Assembly: GCA_004764695.1 (NCBI GenBank) | Contig: SMSO01000031.1 | Span: forward strand, 4,449,048-4,513,047 | Direction: 5' to 3' | DNA length: 64,000 bases | Origin: Schizochytrium sp. TIO01 | Taxonomy: Eukaryota; Sar; Bigyra; Thraustochytrida; Thraustochytriidae | Shown: positions 1-9,809 of the stretch, in pieces | Position numbering within the stretch: position 1 is the first letter of the stretch | Layout of the letters: each line of letters starts with the position of its first letter | Made by a program: the position numbers and the translations under genes | Notes under the pieces: model-generated | The model's database searches: none | What the model was told of the DNA's origin: nothing | The model's input: the letters and a program-made list of their open reading frames with translations, nothing else

Positions 1-1833
1 AGTATCGCTTCAAGGTTCATCCAAAAGTCCGTGAGAATTTTCAGCAACGTCTAGATTCAATTGAAGTTGGAGCTGGTAAAAATATCCGCTGGGCTACGGC
101 AGAAGCCTTGGCATTCGCCTCTCTCTTAGAAGATGGTTTTCACGTCCGTTTGAGCGGTCAAGATGTAGAACGCGGTACATTTAATCAAAGACATGCCGTC
201 ATTTGCGACCAGGAGCGTTCAGAGCGTGGTAATGAAAAGATTTATAAGCCCTGGACCAACTTGCAGCTTTTAAGCTGGCATCAGGAAGATATTCGCCGGG
301 ATCTGGTCAAACGAGCCAACTCTGCAGTCTGGCCCATTAACAACACAATGAAACGGTCCAATGGCCAGGCCAGCAGCACATCTGAGACATCTGTGAGCAA
401 TTCTACCAGTGAGGAACGCGCATCGCTAGCAGGATCTTCTTCGTCCGACTCTACTGACGAGCTTTCGTCTGGAACGTATCAATTTCCTTCCGAATTGGAG
501 TCTGGGGATGTCGTTGGCGAGAAAAATGACATCTACGCCGGTTTATACCGCTTCAGCAGTACTTCTCGACCAAATGAGTACTCCGGCCCCAAGGTTGAGC
601 GCCGCGTGTTGCAGGGCAGTACGGGCGTTCCTGTCAATCAGCTTCATTTGTCCCCTTTTGAAGAAGATGTTAACGAAGAAGAGGCCCGTTTGTCCATTGA
701 AAACGAGCTAAACTCTATTCGCAAAGGCCTCTCTCGAAGAGCATGCGATTTGCGGAATCTTCGAAAAGTTTTGCGCTGGCGTGAGCCCAAAAAGCAGCGT
801 CCGCCAGAACTTGGTGAAATGGAGATATGTAACAGTCCCTTGAGTGAAGAAGCAGTCCTTGGATTTGAACATGGTTACAGTTTATACTCGCCAAACATCA
901 TGACAATTTGGGAAGCTCAGTTTGGTGACTTTAGTAATTGTGCACAAGTTGTTATCGATACATTCATTGCTAGCGGCGAGGAGAAATGGGTGCGTTCATC
1001 AGGAATCGTGGTCTTGCTTCCTCATGGCTATGAAGGTCAAGGCCCAGACCATAGTTCGGCAAAGGTGGAGCGCTTTCTACAACTCTGTGCCGAGGATGCT
1101 ACACCTTCGCTTCGCCTTGCCAACCTAGGCGCACAAGACGAGGTGAACAACCTGGCCAAGGTTAATATGCATGTACTTATTCCGAGTACACCTGCTCAGT
1201 ATTTCCATGCTCTGCGCCGCCAAATGATGCTCCCAGTGCGCAAACCCCTCATCATTTTCACACCAAAGTACCTCTTGCACCACCGTCCGTGCTCCTCCAG
1301 CCTTGATGAGCTTGGTCGTAATACACGGTTTCATACTGTGTTACAAGACCCTTTGCATGATGGTCACAATTCACAAAAATCTGTACGGAAGGTCATTCTC
1401 TGCACGGGTAAAATGTATTATCACCTGGTGCAGAAACGTGCTGCAATGGGTCTGCAGAAGGAAGTGGCAATTATTCGCATTGAGCAGCTCTCGCCATTTC
1501 CGTTTCCATTCACTGCGCCATGCCCTTAGCAAGTACCTCTGCAATAATGGTGCTTCCCATGCAGTAGAATTAATTTGGGCGCAGGAAGAACCCAAAAACA
1601 TGGGTGCGTGGACTTATGTGAATGAACGTCTTCGCTGGGTTTTGATCAATATGCCCTTGTCAGATTTGAATGCTTCTGCGCTCCTGGAAAACCCTCGAAA
1701 GAACCCCATTAGATACTGTGGCCGTGCTGTCTCTGCATCGCCAGCTACTGGCTCTTTTGGCCTTCATCGAAAGGAGATGAACGACATTGTTTCGTCTGCC
1801 ATGGCAACTTCGCCTGATTTCTGTGAAAATTAG
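1..1833 (+). CDS. 2-oxoacid dehydrogenase E1 component, DHKTD1-like (5' partial, one frameshift)
   Basis: This is the C-terminal half of a thiamine-diphosphate E1 of the 2-oxoglutarate/2-oxoadipate dehydrogenase family. It oxidatively decarboxylates a 2-oxoacid for an E2/E3 complex, normally in mitochondria. The frame is open from base 3, so the gene starts outside the window. Family blocks seen in order are RLSGQDVERGTF, CNSPLSEEAVLGFEHG, WEAQFGDF, LLPHGYEGQGPDHSS, RKPLIIFTPK and EQLSPFPF, then in another frame WAQEEPKNMGAW and SASPATG. The wording PLSEEAVLGFE and STPAQYFHALRRQM is closer to DHKTD1 (2-oxoadipate) than to OGDH as I remember them. Two oddities stand out. About 205 residues separate the CDQ and CNSPLSE blocks, against about 30 in the family. 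The frame breaks near 1506, where one surplus C moves the reading from frame 3 to frame 1, which then runs to the stop at 1831-1833. Family assignment is very secure; the 2-oxoadipate specificity is inferred. Confidence 0.9.
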
Positions 1834-2896
1834 ACCAATCTGTTGAAATCTCAATATGCAAATTATTGCAGACATTATTTTTTTTTGTCAAATGTAGCAG
1901 TGTTAGAGCTTTGTTCCCATTGCTCTTCACATCTCTCACTGCTTCAACTGGTCGCTTAATTTTCTAGCATGGTAGAATACAATACTATCTCAAGCAGTAT
2001 TGTGTTCTTGAATAGGCTTCGCATGTTTCTTCATGTATAAAGACGTGCACTAGACTCTTCACTACCATAAATGTATTCATGAACGTTCATAAAGTCTTCA
2101 ACTTACACTTTTCTTATCTTTAGTTTGCTCTTTGAATTTCTAAGTGCACTTTTGACGCTTCTAGCTTGACTTTTACATTCTAACGAGTCTTGCTACATGC
2201 GCTTAAATCAAAGCTTTGCATGTCAGAGCTGGCCCGCTTACACAAAGCAGTTAGCGGCACACAAGATATCTCAGGATTTAACCAACATCGTTGAGAAGCT
2301 TCCATCACTTAATTTGAATCTCTGAATATATGCTTGCTCCCCATCCATAATTCTCGAATTGTTGCGCTGCCTTCAATATTATTAGCTCCATTATTTTTGT
2401 AGTTCGATCTCGAATTCATCGGTGTTTTGCTTTAATTAAAAAAATTATAGAGATATAATTAGTGAGATCAAGTGTAACAGTACTACTAGTTAGGTAGATA
2501 CTAGTGCTTTTTAAAAAGATAATCTTTCTCACTAGAAAAGAAAGACTTAAAAAAGGCGCCTGCGTGGCAACAACATTGGTTTTCTTCAAGTCGCTACGCA
2601 AACTCACAAAGCTTTCGCAGCCGAACGGAGTGGGCTCTGCGACGGCTGCGATACTACCGCTCGTGCCTGTGATCTTTTCTTCAAGCAGCGTAGGATCGAG
2701 CGTTGCATATAATACTGTCAGTGGTATTCAGTTGTGGTGCTGTTGCCGGTGAATTGAACTGGGTGCGGCTCGCTCCATCCTTCGTAAAGTTTAAGGCTCT
2801 TTGCAAAGAAACCTTGCAAAGCCTAAGCAAGGACACCACGGGTGGTTCAAAGTCTACAAGCACTGCAGAAAACAATATCCACGGGACATTAGAATC
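1834..2896. other. Intergenic spacer, E1 3' end to VPS53 5' end
   Basis: This is AT-rich sequence with no recognisable gene. The last 350 bases are richer in GC and probably hold the VPS53 promoter and 5' UTR. An open frame continuous with VPS53 reaches back to an ATG at 2801, but that extension looks like untranslated leader. Confidence 0.6.
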
Positions 2897-5800
2897 ATGG
2901 GGGACGAAAATATGAGGAAAGAGACGATCACGTCATCATCGACTTCTGGATTGGGTGCACTCGCAGAGCACATCGATGATGATGAAAACGAGGTTGATGT
3001 GAACGAATTCGGTAAATCTCCTTATGGGGATGACGAAGAGCCCACAAGGTATCCAGGTGTTGTAGAAGAAGCTCTGCAAGGGTGCTTTGGCAGCGCCACG
3101 CAGGCTCGGAGCTCCCAAGATGTTGCAAATTTCATTCGACGTAGATCTTCACAGCAAGGATCAAGCCTTTTGGGCGAGTCAGGTCATGGTGATCATGAGT
3201 TTGACGCGCTTGATGATGCTGATTTTGATCCTGTGGCCTTTGTGAATGACCGGTTCCCAGACGAAAAAAGTTTTGCGCTCCTTGACCCGTTTTTGGCACG
3301 GCTACGCTCACAAGTTGGCACACTAGACACCGCTGTATTTGAGGCTGTGAAAACACAAGCCACGCAAGCTGAGCACTCTATAGAAGATATCATGGAAGCC
3401 AAGGACTCTATTAAACAGCTACAAACTAAGGTCAAAGAGATCAAAGGCAAAGCCGAACAATCTGAGGTCATGGTGCAGGAGATCTGCCGTGATATCCGTA
3501 AGCTCGACAACGCTAAGCGCCACCTCACTTACACAATCACTTCTTTAAAGAAATTCCACATGCTTGTAACAGCCGTTGATCAGTTAGACTTCATGGTGGA
3601 AAGCAGACAATATCGTGAAACTGCCAATTTGTTTCAGGCCACTTCTCAATTGCTCACGGACTTTGAGCAACATAAAAACATTGAGCCTGTAGCAAAACTT
3701 CGAGATTCTGTTGCAAAAACGAGGCAGGCTCTCACCGAGCAGATATTCCAGGACTTTGAAGCTCTCTCTGAAGTTAGTAGTGATTACTCGGCTGGGCAGG
3801 CTAATAAATCCTCAAACGGGCAGCACGCAGATCATGCAGGTGCTCGAAACTCTAATGAGACTGGTGGATCTGGTCTTTATGAAGACCCCCACGCATCTAC
3901 CTACGAAGACCCCTTTGCAATTTCTAGCACCAACGCTGATGCTCTGTTTTACAGTTCAGATGCCCACACTCCTGAGTCTTTAGCTGGCGCCTGCAAGGTA
4001 GTGGACGCACTTGGTCCCAGTATTCGCCGTCAACTTATTGAGCGTGTGTGTCAAGTTTGGCTAGCTCCTTATGACCAGCTCTTTGGGCCTGGAGAGGAAC
4101 ACTCTGGCCTTGAAGCTACGGAGAGACGTTATGCTTGGCTCCGACGATTACTGCGACACAATGAAGAGCGCTATGACAACATTTTCCCTGAGGCCTGGTG
4201 CATCAACAAACATTTGGTTGTTGCATTTGTACAACGTACAGAGATGCACCTTCGTACAGAATTGCGTAGCATTGATCCCCCAGAAAGTGCTGATGTCAGT
4301 ATTTTGATTCGTGCCTTGCGTAAGACCTTAGACTTTGAACATGAAATGTCGGTTCGCTTCGAATACGACCGGAACGATCCTGAGACTGATGGCGAGAAAC
4401 ATAAAGTAGAGTATGTCCCCGAAATCACAGCTGAGTCTATTCGAAGAAAGCACGAGGCTCGTAAATCGCCAATCGACCATACTTCTTGTGAAACAACAGC
4501 TGATCTCGATGAAGCTCGCGCTGCCCGCGAACAGGCGCTTGCCGAGGCGCGGGAGCTCCCTACTATTAATGGCGTTATTTCAAGTGTCTTTCATCCTTAT
4601 TTGATCGCCTATGTCAAGGCTGTCGCAACTAAGATGCGTGAGGAGCTCCACAAAGTTATCCGTGAAGAGGATGTTAATGAGGATGGATCTCTACCTTATT
4701 TCTCAAGTGCCTCTCAAATGTTTGCGCTCATTAAGAGTGGCATCAATCAATGTATTCAATTCACAACTGGCCGTGCGTTCTATGATCTCTACTTGGAGTT
4801 CAAGAAGATTATGAGAGAGTATGCTCAGACTCTAGAAGGGAAATTGCCACCTGTTTCTGGGCGAGCTCTGTCTCCTGCAACTGCTCGAACTGCATGCCAT
4901 GTTCTCAACTCGGCAGAATATTGTGCGGAGACTATTGAGCAGCTAGAAGCTCTTATCCAAAGTAAGATCGAGGACAAGTTTCGAGATAGCATCTCTCTTG
5001 AGGATGAAGTCGATACATTTTTTGGCACCGTAGACAAGGCTGGAAAGGCCTTTGTTGGGGGCATTACAGCAATTGTGGAGCCCGATCTACAAGCTGCATC
5101 CCGTATTAACTGGGCCAATGTGAACGAAGTAGGTGACCAGTCCAAGTATGTCTCTACGTTGAACTCGGCTTTGCAGGAGTTTATCCCTCTCTTACGTGGT
5201 CTTCTCTCTGGTGTGTATTTTCGTCGTTTCTGCGACCGCTTTGCAGCAGGTTTCATTGCTAGATACGCAGACCATGTTACGCGTTGTCGCAAAGTTGGCG
5301 AAATGGCAGCGCAGCAATTATTGCTTGATGCACAAGCCGTAAAATCTCTTTTGATGAATGTACCCTCTCTTGCCGAGTCAGTAACCCCGGCAGACTCAGA
5401 TGATGCCCCTCTATCGTTTGCTACCTACAACAAAATCGTTGGTCCACAAATGCAACGGGTTGAAGCTATTCTCAAGCTTGTTGGTATGAACCTCGCACCT
5501 GCACTTCTGATTGAAAACTTCAAGTTATTACTGGTTGATGGCACAAGTGAGGATCTACGTCAGGTTTTGGAAATGAAGGGCTTCAAAAAGACAGAGCAAA
5601 CTGGCGTGCTAAAGGAGGCTGAAAAGGCAGGAATTCCCAAGGCACCTCCCAAGGCTGCTACTCAGACACTCTCAGGCACAGCTCCTCAGGATAAACCTGC
5701 TTCTGCAGCGGCATCTGTGTATGCCTCTGCGGCAGCAGCATTTCCCTCAGAAGAAGCATCGTTTTCCCAGGTATTTTCAAAAATGACGGACATGAAAGAA

Positions 5801-5917
5801 CAACTTGATAAGGTCACTGCTGCAGCTGCTAGTTCATCGGGTGGTCGCTCATTTGGCTCCTTTAGCGCCAACTTCTCCTCTTCACTCCAGCGTGCTGTCA
5901 AAAAGGCCAACCGGTAA
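2897..5917 (+). CDS. VPS53: VPS53, GARP/EARP tethering complex subunit
   Basis: A 1006-residue homologue of VPS53, a rod-like subunit of the GARP complex (and of EARP) that tethers endosome-derived vesicles at the trans-Golgi network. The N-terminal family region starts near residue 108 with DFDPVAFVNDRFPDE. It runs through a helical, coiled-coil-prone stretch containing IKEIKGKAEQSEVMV-type spacing and DIRKLDNAKRHLT, which closely matches metazoan VPS53. A Ser/Asn/Asp-rich low-complexity insert (residues about 294-355) interrupts the helical region, and the C-terminal 100 residues are Ala/Ser-rich. I chose the ATG at 2897 because the acidic segment after it (MGDENMRKE) reads as a normal N terminus, while the in-frame ATG at 2801 adds 32 residues unlike the family. 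No intron is needed. AATAAA lies about 35 bases after the stop. Confidence 0.93.
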   Translation: MGDENMRKETITSSSTSGLGALAEHIDDDENEVDVNEFGKSPYGDDEEPTRYPGVVEEALQGCFGSATQARSSQDVANFIRRRSSQQGSSLLGESGHGDHEFDALDDADFDPVAFVNDRFPDEKSFALLDPFLARLRSQVGTLDTAVFEAVKTQATQAEHSIEDIMEAKDSIKQLQTKVKEIKGKAEQSEVMVQEICRDIRKLDNAKRHLTYTITSLKKFHMLVTAVDQLDFMVESRQYRETANLFQATSQLLTDFEQHKNIEPVAKLRDSVAKTRQALTEQIFQDFEALSEVSSDYSAGQANKSSNGQHADHAGARNSNETGGSGLYEDPHASTYEDPFAISSTNADALFYSSDAHTPESLAGACKVVDALGPSIRRQLIERVCQVWLAPYDQLFGPGEEHSGLEATERRYAWLRRLLRHNEERYDNIFPEAWCINKHLVVAFVQRTEMHLRTELRSIDPPESADVSILIRALRKTLDFEHEMSVRFEYDRNDPETDGEKHKVEYVPEITAESIRRKHEARKSPIDHTSCETTADLDEARAAREQALAEARELPTINGVISSVFHPYLIAYVKAVATKMREELHKVIREEDVNEDGSLPYFSSASQMFALIKSGINQCIQFTTGRAFYDLYLEFKKIMREYAQTLEGKLPPVSGRALSPATARTACHVLNSAEYCAETIEQLEALIQSKIEDKFRDSISLEDEVDTFFGTVDKAGKAFVGGITAIVEPDLQAASRINWANVNEVGDQSKYVSTLNSALQEFIPLLRGLLSGVYFRRFCDRFAAGFIARYADHVTRCRKVGEMAAQQLLLDAQAVKSLLMNVPSLAESVTPADSDDAPLSFATYNKIVGPQMQRVEAILKLVGMNLAPALLIENFKLLLVDGTSEDLRQVLEMKGFKKTEQTGVLKEAEKAGIPKAPPKAATQTLSGTAPQDKPASAAASVYASAAAAFPSEEASFSQVFSKMTDMKEQLDKVTAAAASSSGGRSFGSFSANFSSSLQRAVKKANR

Positions 5918-6168
5918 GGTGGTGCAACGAGAAGCATTTTGTGGTATTCAAAATAAATAAGTCCTTCTTATGAATGGGTGAGCGAAGAACAGAGCTAGTT
6001 ATCCTATTCCTATCTGATTGTTTGGGTTTCTTCCTCTAAAGTATCTTTTGAAGTTTTTATCTCATGAAATAATTCTCGAATTTCTTTTTAAATGTCAATG
6101 AGGGTAGTATAGCAAAATAGTATGATACTGTGATTTTTAATCTAAAATATACAGCTCTGGGGTGGTCT
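5918..6168. other. Short convergent spacer
   Basis: A 251-base AT-rich gap lies between the stop codons of two converging genes. It contains AATAAA-like words that could serve as polyadenylation signals for the plus-strand gene. Nothing else is seen. Confidence 0.6.
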
Positions 6169-8964
6169 TCAAGTACCATTATCAACGATTCCAAGAAGAC
6201 CTTCGATTAGAGACTCTTCAGGCAAAGTTGTATTATTCAAAAGCTTTCCACAAATTCTGTCAGTATCAAGATTGTGACAAAGATGCTTCACCACGGTGAT
6301 CTTGTTTGCATGAAGTGCATGAGCAAGTTTATGTCTAGTGATCTTTCTCTTAACTGTTCTGATGTCATTTTCAGTACGTTCGTCGTCTTCCTTTTCTGAT
6401 TGAAGAGCGTATGCAAGTTGAAGGACGTGCAATTGAACCTCACGCGGAAGAACACTCAAGCCGTTGTGTACATAAGGCTTGTTTCGTGTAGGTTTAGAAA
6501 TAAGAACCTCTTCTACCTCGTTCATAGCCTTGTCGAATTCATTATCTTGAAACTCATCTAATGGGGACAAACATGCTCTTGGGCTTAAATGCATTCCGTG
6601 CGCTTGCACCTCCTGCTTTAGGCTTTCCCGGCGTCGAAGTAGTGCATCTTTAGTTGATCGACTTGTCCTAAAATGATTTTCTCTGAAGACTAGATTACCT
6701 CTGCGAAGGTTTTGCTCCTCAAAATTTGTATTTCCTCTTGATACATCATAGGGTGTTATGTCTTTTGTTATTCTAGACTCAGGTTCATCATTGTGAAGAC
6801 TGTGATCAACCTCCCGCTGTAAAATTGCGCACGCAGATTGAGGGCGTAATGACAAGCGACGACGCTCAATTCGACGTTCATGGCCTTCTAAAGGGTCTTG
6901 CAGCCAAGCTAATGACAGCGAACGTGATGATCGACGCCTACGTTGAAAAGAGCCCCATATGTCCCCTGACTTTGCTGCGTCAAGCTTGCCAAACTGTACT
7001 GTCCCAAGTTTCCTGGAGCTCATGTTGTGTTCGGAGGTTAGCTGTGCATATTTTGTTTTAGGTTTTGAACCTGTTTCAAGGAAATTTGAACCTAAGTCCT
7101 TGCTGTTGGACATCTCTGTTTTGGTTCTGAGTTTCCTGATGTTAATTGTGCTTTCTACTTTGCTTGTCGTAAATCGCCTTCGAGCATTACTTGTCACATC
7201 CTGCATTACAAATGCAGGATTGTCTTTAATTCTGCTCTTTTGAGTATCTTCTTTTGATTCCTCTGGGTCATCATTATGGGATTGCTTGGAAGTCGAACTG
7301 GCTAGACGATTGATTGCAGCGGCTCGCGTGGCCGCTGCGCGCTTTTTCTCTTGAAGGAGGCGCTTCTTTCGCTCTTTGGAAGCCTTTTCACGTTCCTTAG
7401 GGCAATACATCTGTCGTGCAATCATGGGATTTTCAGCAATATTCAAATGTTTCCATTTACCACTTGCTACAAGCTTATTATACTCATCTTGGGATAAAAT
7501 TTCATGGTTTTCTCGAAAACGCAGTGTTCCATCTTTATCACGAATAAGTAAACGCTGTACAAGCTGATACAAAAAATCATAATACAAATCTTCATCAACG
7601 TCGTCGGTCCAAAGGTCTACAATCTGAAACCAAGACTGACTAAAGCGAGAAAAGTTGAGGTGATGTCGCCCTTGTGAATCCATCGTCCAGTCCCTTTGAG
7701 CCATTTCGACACCTTCCACAGGATCAAATTCGCCAATAACTGCAACCTGTAACTTTTGATTCAAAAGCATATACTCAGTATGATCAAGTTTACCTGAGAA
7801 ATCTGCATCTGCGGCAAGCCAAACCATAGTCAACAAAGATCGAATTCGCGCACTAAAGCGAATAGACTCTCTCATCAAAAGCATTTGGTCCGAATGAAGA
7901 TGATCAAATGTGGATTTTTCTTCGTCTGTAAGACCTGTTGCGATCGACTCTATGCTATCTGTAGAGCCCATATAAAATGTCCGGAGTTCGGATATAAGAT
8001 TCGGACCTTCGCGTTTATTTACATCTTGCATAGATACTGATCGACCTAGTTTCGGTCGGAACATCCGGGCCTTGCGATCTTCCAAGGACTCATCCGTACT
8101 CCGGATGCTTGTCGAGCGAGGGCGGTCAAAAATCGATTCCCTGAGTTGCGCTTCAGTCGGTTTCGCTTCCTTGGGCTCTTCAACTAGTGGGTTTTGATTC
8201 AATGAACCCTTTGGTTTGGAATTATGCAATGGCAATATTTTAAGCTCATCAACTTGACCAGGGCTGTTCTGAATCTCAGGACTCCTTGACACATCACTTA
8301 CCCTGATGCTTCTAGGAGTACTCGCCAGACTTCTTGTAGACCCTTGTGAAGCAAGTGTGAGAAATTTTGATATGTCAACTCCCATGATTGAGTCTCCTCG
8401 AGTAAGTTTGCCTGGTTTCGCTAATACACCACGCCCCAAAGTACTCTGGCGTTGTAACATCGGCCGGTGAAGTTGCCCTGAGTTAGATCGAGGAGTAATT
8501 TGTAAAGTTGGTGTTGCTAAAGCGTCCGAGAGCCTTGGTGAGGGATGACCATCTGACCTTGGTAGATCTTGGGAACCTATAGCTGCGTTTGTATTTTCCA
8601 TTGACAACAGTGATTCGTCAGCATGCCTTATAGGATGGCTTAACTGTCGTCGCGAGGATTTGCGAACGGCCCCTGAAAGTCTTGCTTGAGGAGTGTCACT
8701 ATTTTGAAGATTTCTTGACGTTCTTTGTGTATCATTGCCGTCAGTACCATAACCGCCATCCCCTCCATCGTCATCGTTTTCATCATCTAAATGTGCGAGG
8801 AGTCGTATAGCATTTCCAAGAGATTGCCGCGATGCGTCCCTTTTAAGAAGTTCTTTGCGTTCATCTGTATCTGCAATGTCAATGTTGGCTTCAGAAGTTT
8901 GAGTATCATCGATGCGCGACGATGTCCCACGTTTGGATGAGGTAAGTTGAAGGCCGTCCTCCAT
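6169..8964 (-). CDS. Large disordered protein with EF-hand(s), function unknown
   Basis: A 931-residue protein that I do not recognise as a named family. Its N-terminal third is Ser/Arg/Asp-rich and probably disordered. Near residues 384-396 there is a canonical calcium-binding EF loop (DADFSGKLDHTE, with acidic or oxygen ligands at positions 1, 3, 5, 9 and 12). About 40 residues later comes a degenerate second hand (DSQGRHHLNFSRF), followed by a Trp/Asp/Tyr-rich block and DKDGTLRF near 475. The middle is a Lys/Arg/Ala-rich helix (EREKASKERKKRLLQEKKR-type), and basic low complexity follows. The open frame begins further upstream at a TTG codon, so I take the first ATG, at 8964. A Ca2+-regulated scaffold or cytoskeletal/flagellar role is possible but is only inferred from composition. 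Confidence 0.8.
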   Translation of the reverse strand: MEDGLQLTSSKRGTSSRIDDTQTSEANIDIADTDERKELLKRDASRQSLGNAIRLLAHLDDENDDDGGDGGYGTDGNDTQRTSRNLQNSDTPQARLSGAVRKSSRRQLSHPIRHADESLLSMENTNAAIGSQDLPRSDGHPSPRLSDALATPTLQITPRSNSGQLHRPMLQRQSTLGRGVLAKPGKLTRGDSIMGVDISKFLTLASQGSTRSLASTPRSIRVSDVSRSPEIQNSPGQVDELKILPLHNSKPKGSLNQNPLVEEPKEAKPTEAQLRESIFDRPRSTSIRSTDESLEDRKARMFRPKLGRSVSMQDVNKREGPNLISELRTFYMGSTDSIESIATGLTDEEKSTFDHLHSDQMLLMRESIRFSARIRSLLTMVWLAADADFSGKLDHTEYMLLNQKLQVAVIGEFDPVEGVEMAQRDWTMDSQGRHHLNFSRFSQSWFQIVDLWTDDVDEDLYYDFLYQLVQRLLIRDKDGTLRFRENHEILSQDEYNKLVASGKWKHLNIAENPMIARQMYCPKEREKASKERKKRLLQEKKRAAATRAAAINRLASSTSKQSHNDDPEESKEDTQKSRIKDNPAFVMQDVTSNARRRFTTSKVESTINIRKLRTKTEMSNSKDLGSNFLETGSKPKTKYAQLTSEHNMSSRKLGTVQFGKLDAAKSGDIWGSFQRRRRSSRSLSLAWLQDPLEGHERRIERRRLSLRPQSACAILQREVDHSLHNDEPESRITKDITPYDVSRGNTNFEEQNLRRGNLVFRENHFRTSRSTKDALLRRRESLKQEVQAHGMHLSPRACLSPLDEFQDNEFDKAMNEVEEVLISKPTRNKPYVHNGLSVLPREVQLHVLQLAYALQSEKEDDERTENDIRTVKRKITRHKLAHALHANKITVVKHLCHNLDTDRICGKLLNNTTLPEESLIEGLLGIVDNGT

Positions 8965-9809
8965 GCTCCATATGCCGAAAGTAAGTTTTTGCAAGCTTCA
9001 CGACGAAAGCCCGCTCAATATACAATACTACAAACTCGCCCTCTAGTTTTCCGCAACGCAATGCCTCTTTTATCGAAAACTATTCTTTTCAATTTCGCCC
9101 ATGGTTCCCTTGAAAAGGCTACAAGATACAAGTTCCCAGAACCTGGCTGGTTCAAGGTTCTTGTGAGATCAGACAGTACACACCTTGAACAGAAAAGATA
9201 TGGGTTAAACGCTATTATTTCACATTTGAAAATTAAAATGCACTTTTCGGATATGAGGCTTCCCAACTTTCGCCGATGTATCATGCCGGTAACAACACTG
9301 ATGCGGGGGCTATTGTACACTGAGAATATAACGCATTGGGTTCGTCCAGAATAGCTTCTATGATGCTCGTATTTTCGTACCCTGGGTCTCACCGGATATG
9401 TTCACTTGCAACCTCATGTGAGTGATTTCTTCTTAGTTACAAAGAAGAGAGGAAAGAGAAAAACAATTATTGGTAAAAGGCCCAGAACCCAAGGATATAA
9501 TAGTAAAAAGAAAAAAGTTATCTCTGTTGGAGTAGTAGGTACTACTGTTCATAAAGGAGTTTGAAAGACGAAGCGGAGGATATTTATGAAAGGTAGAAGA
9601 TAAGAGCCCAGCAAACACAAAACCTTTCGTTGTAACTTCGGAGAGCTCACACGAGTCTGACTACCTCGTTATGCTCTGACGGACGATTTTATATTCACGC
9701 CAAGAACTTTTGCGTCTAGCTCAACCTGGTTGTTCTAGTAACAGAAACTAACGATCGAGGGTTGTAGGCTTACAGCAAGTTTTGCGCCAAGCCGGCCAGG
9801 GTTGGACTC
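8965..9809. other. Divergent promoter region
   Basis: This is 845 bases between the heads of the EF-hand gene (-) and the GH92 gene (+). Overlapping open frames on both strands (about 8947-9392) have no family resemblance and are judged spurious. It should carry both promoters, but I see no clear TATA element that decides a start. Confidence 0.5.

Noticed and set aside
2801-2896. 32-residue N-terminal extension of VPS53
   Set aside because: The extension is unlike VPS53 N termini, and the ATG at 2897 starts a typical acidic leader. It could still be a minor start.
8947-9392. Overlapping plus and minus frames between the EF-hand and GH92 genes
   Set aside because: No family resemblance on either strand; the place is that of a divergent promoter.
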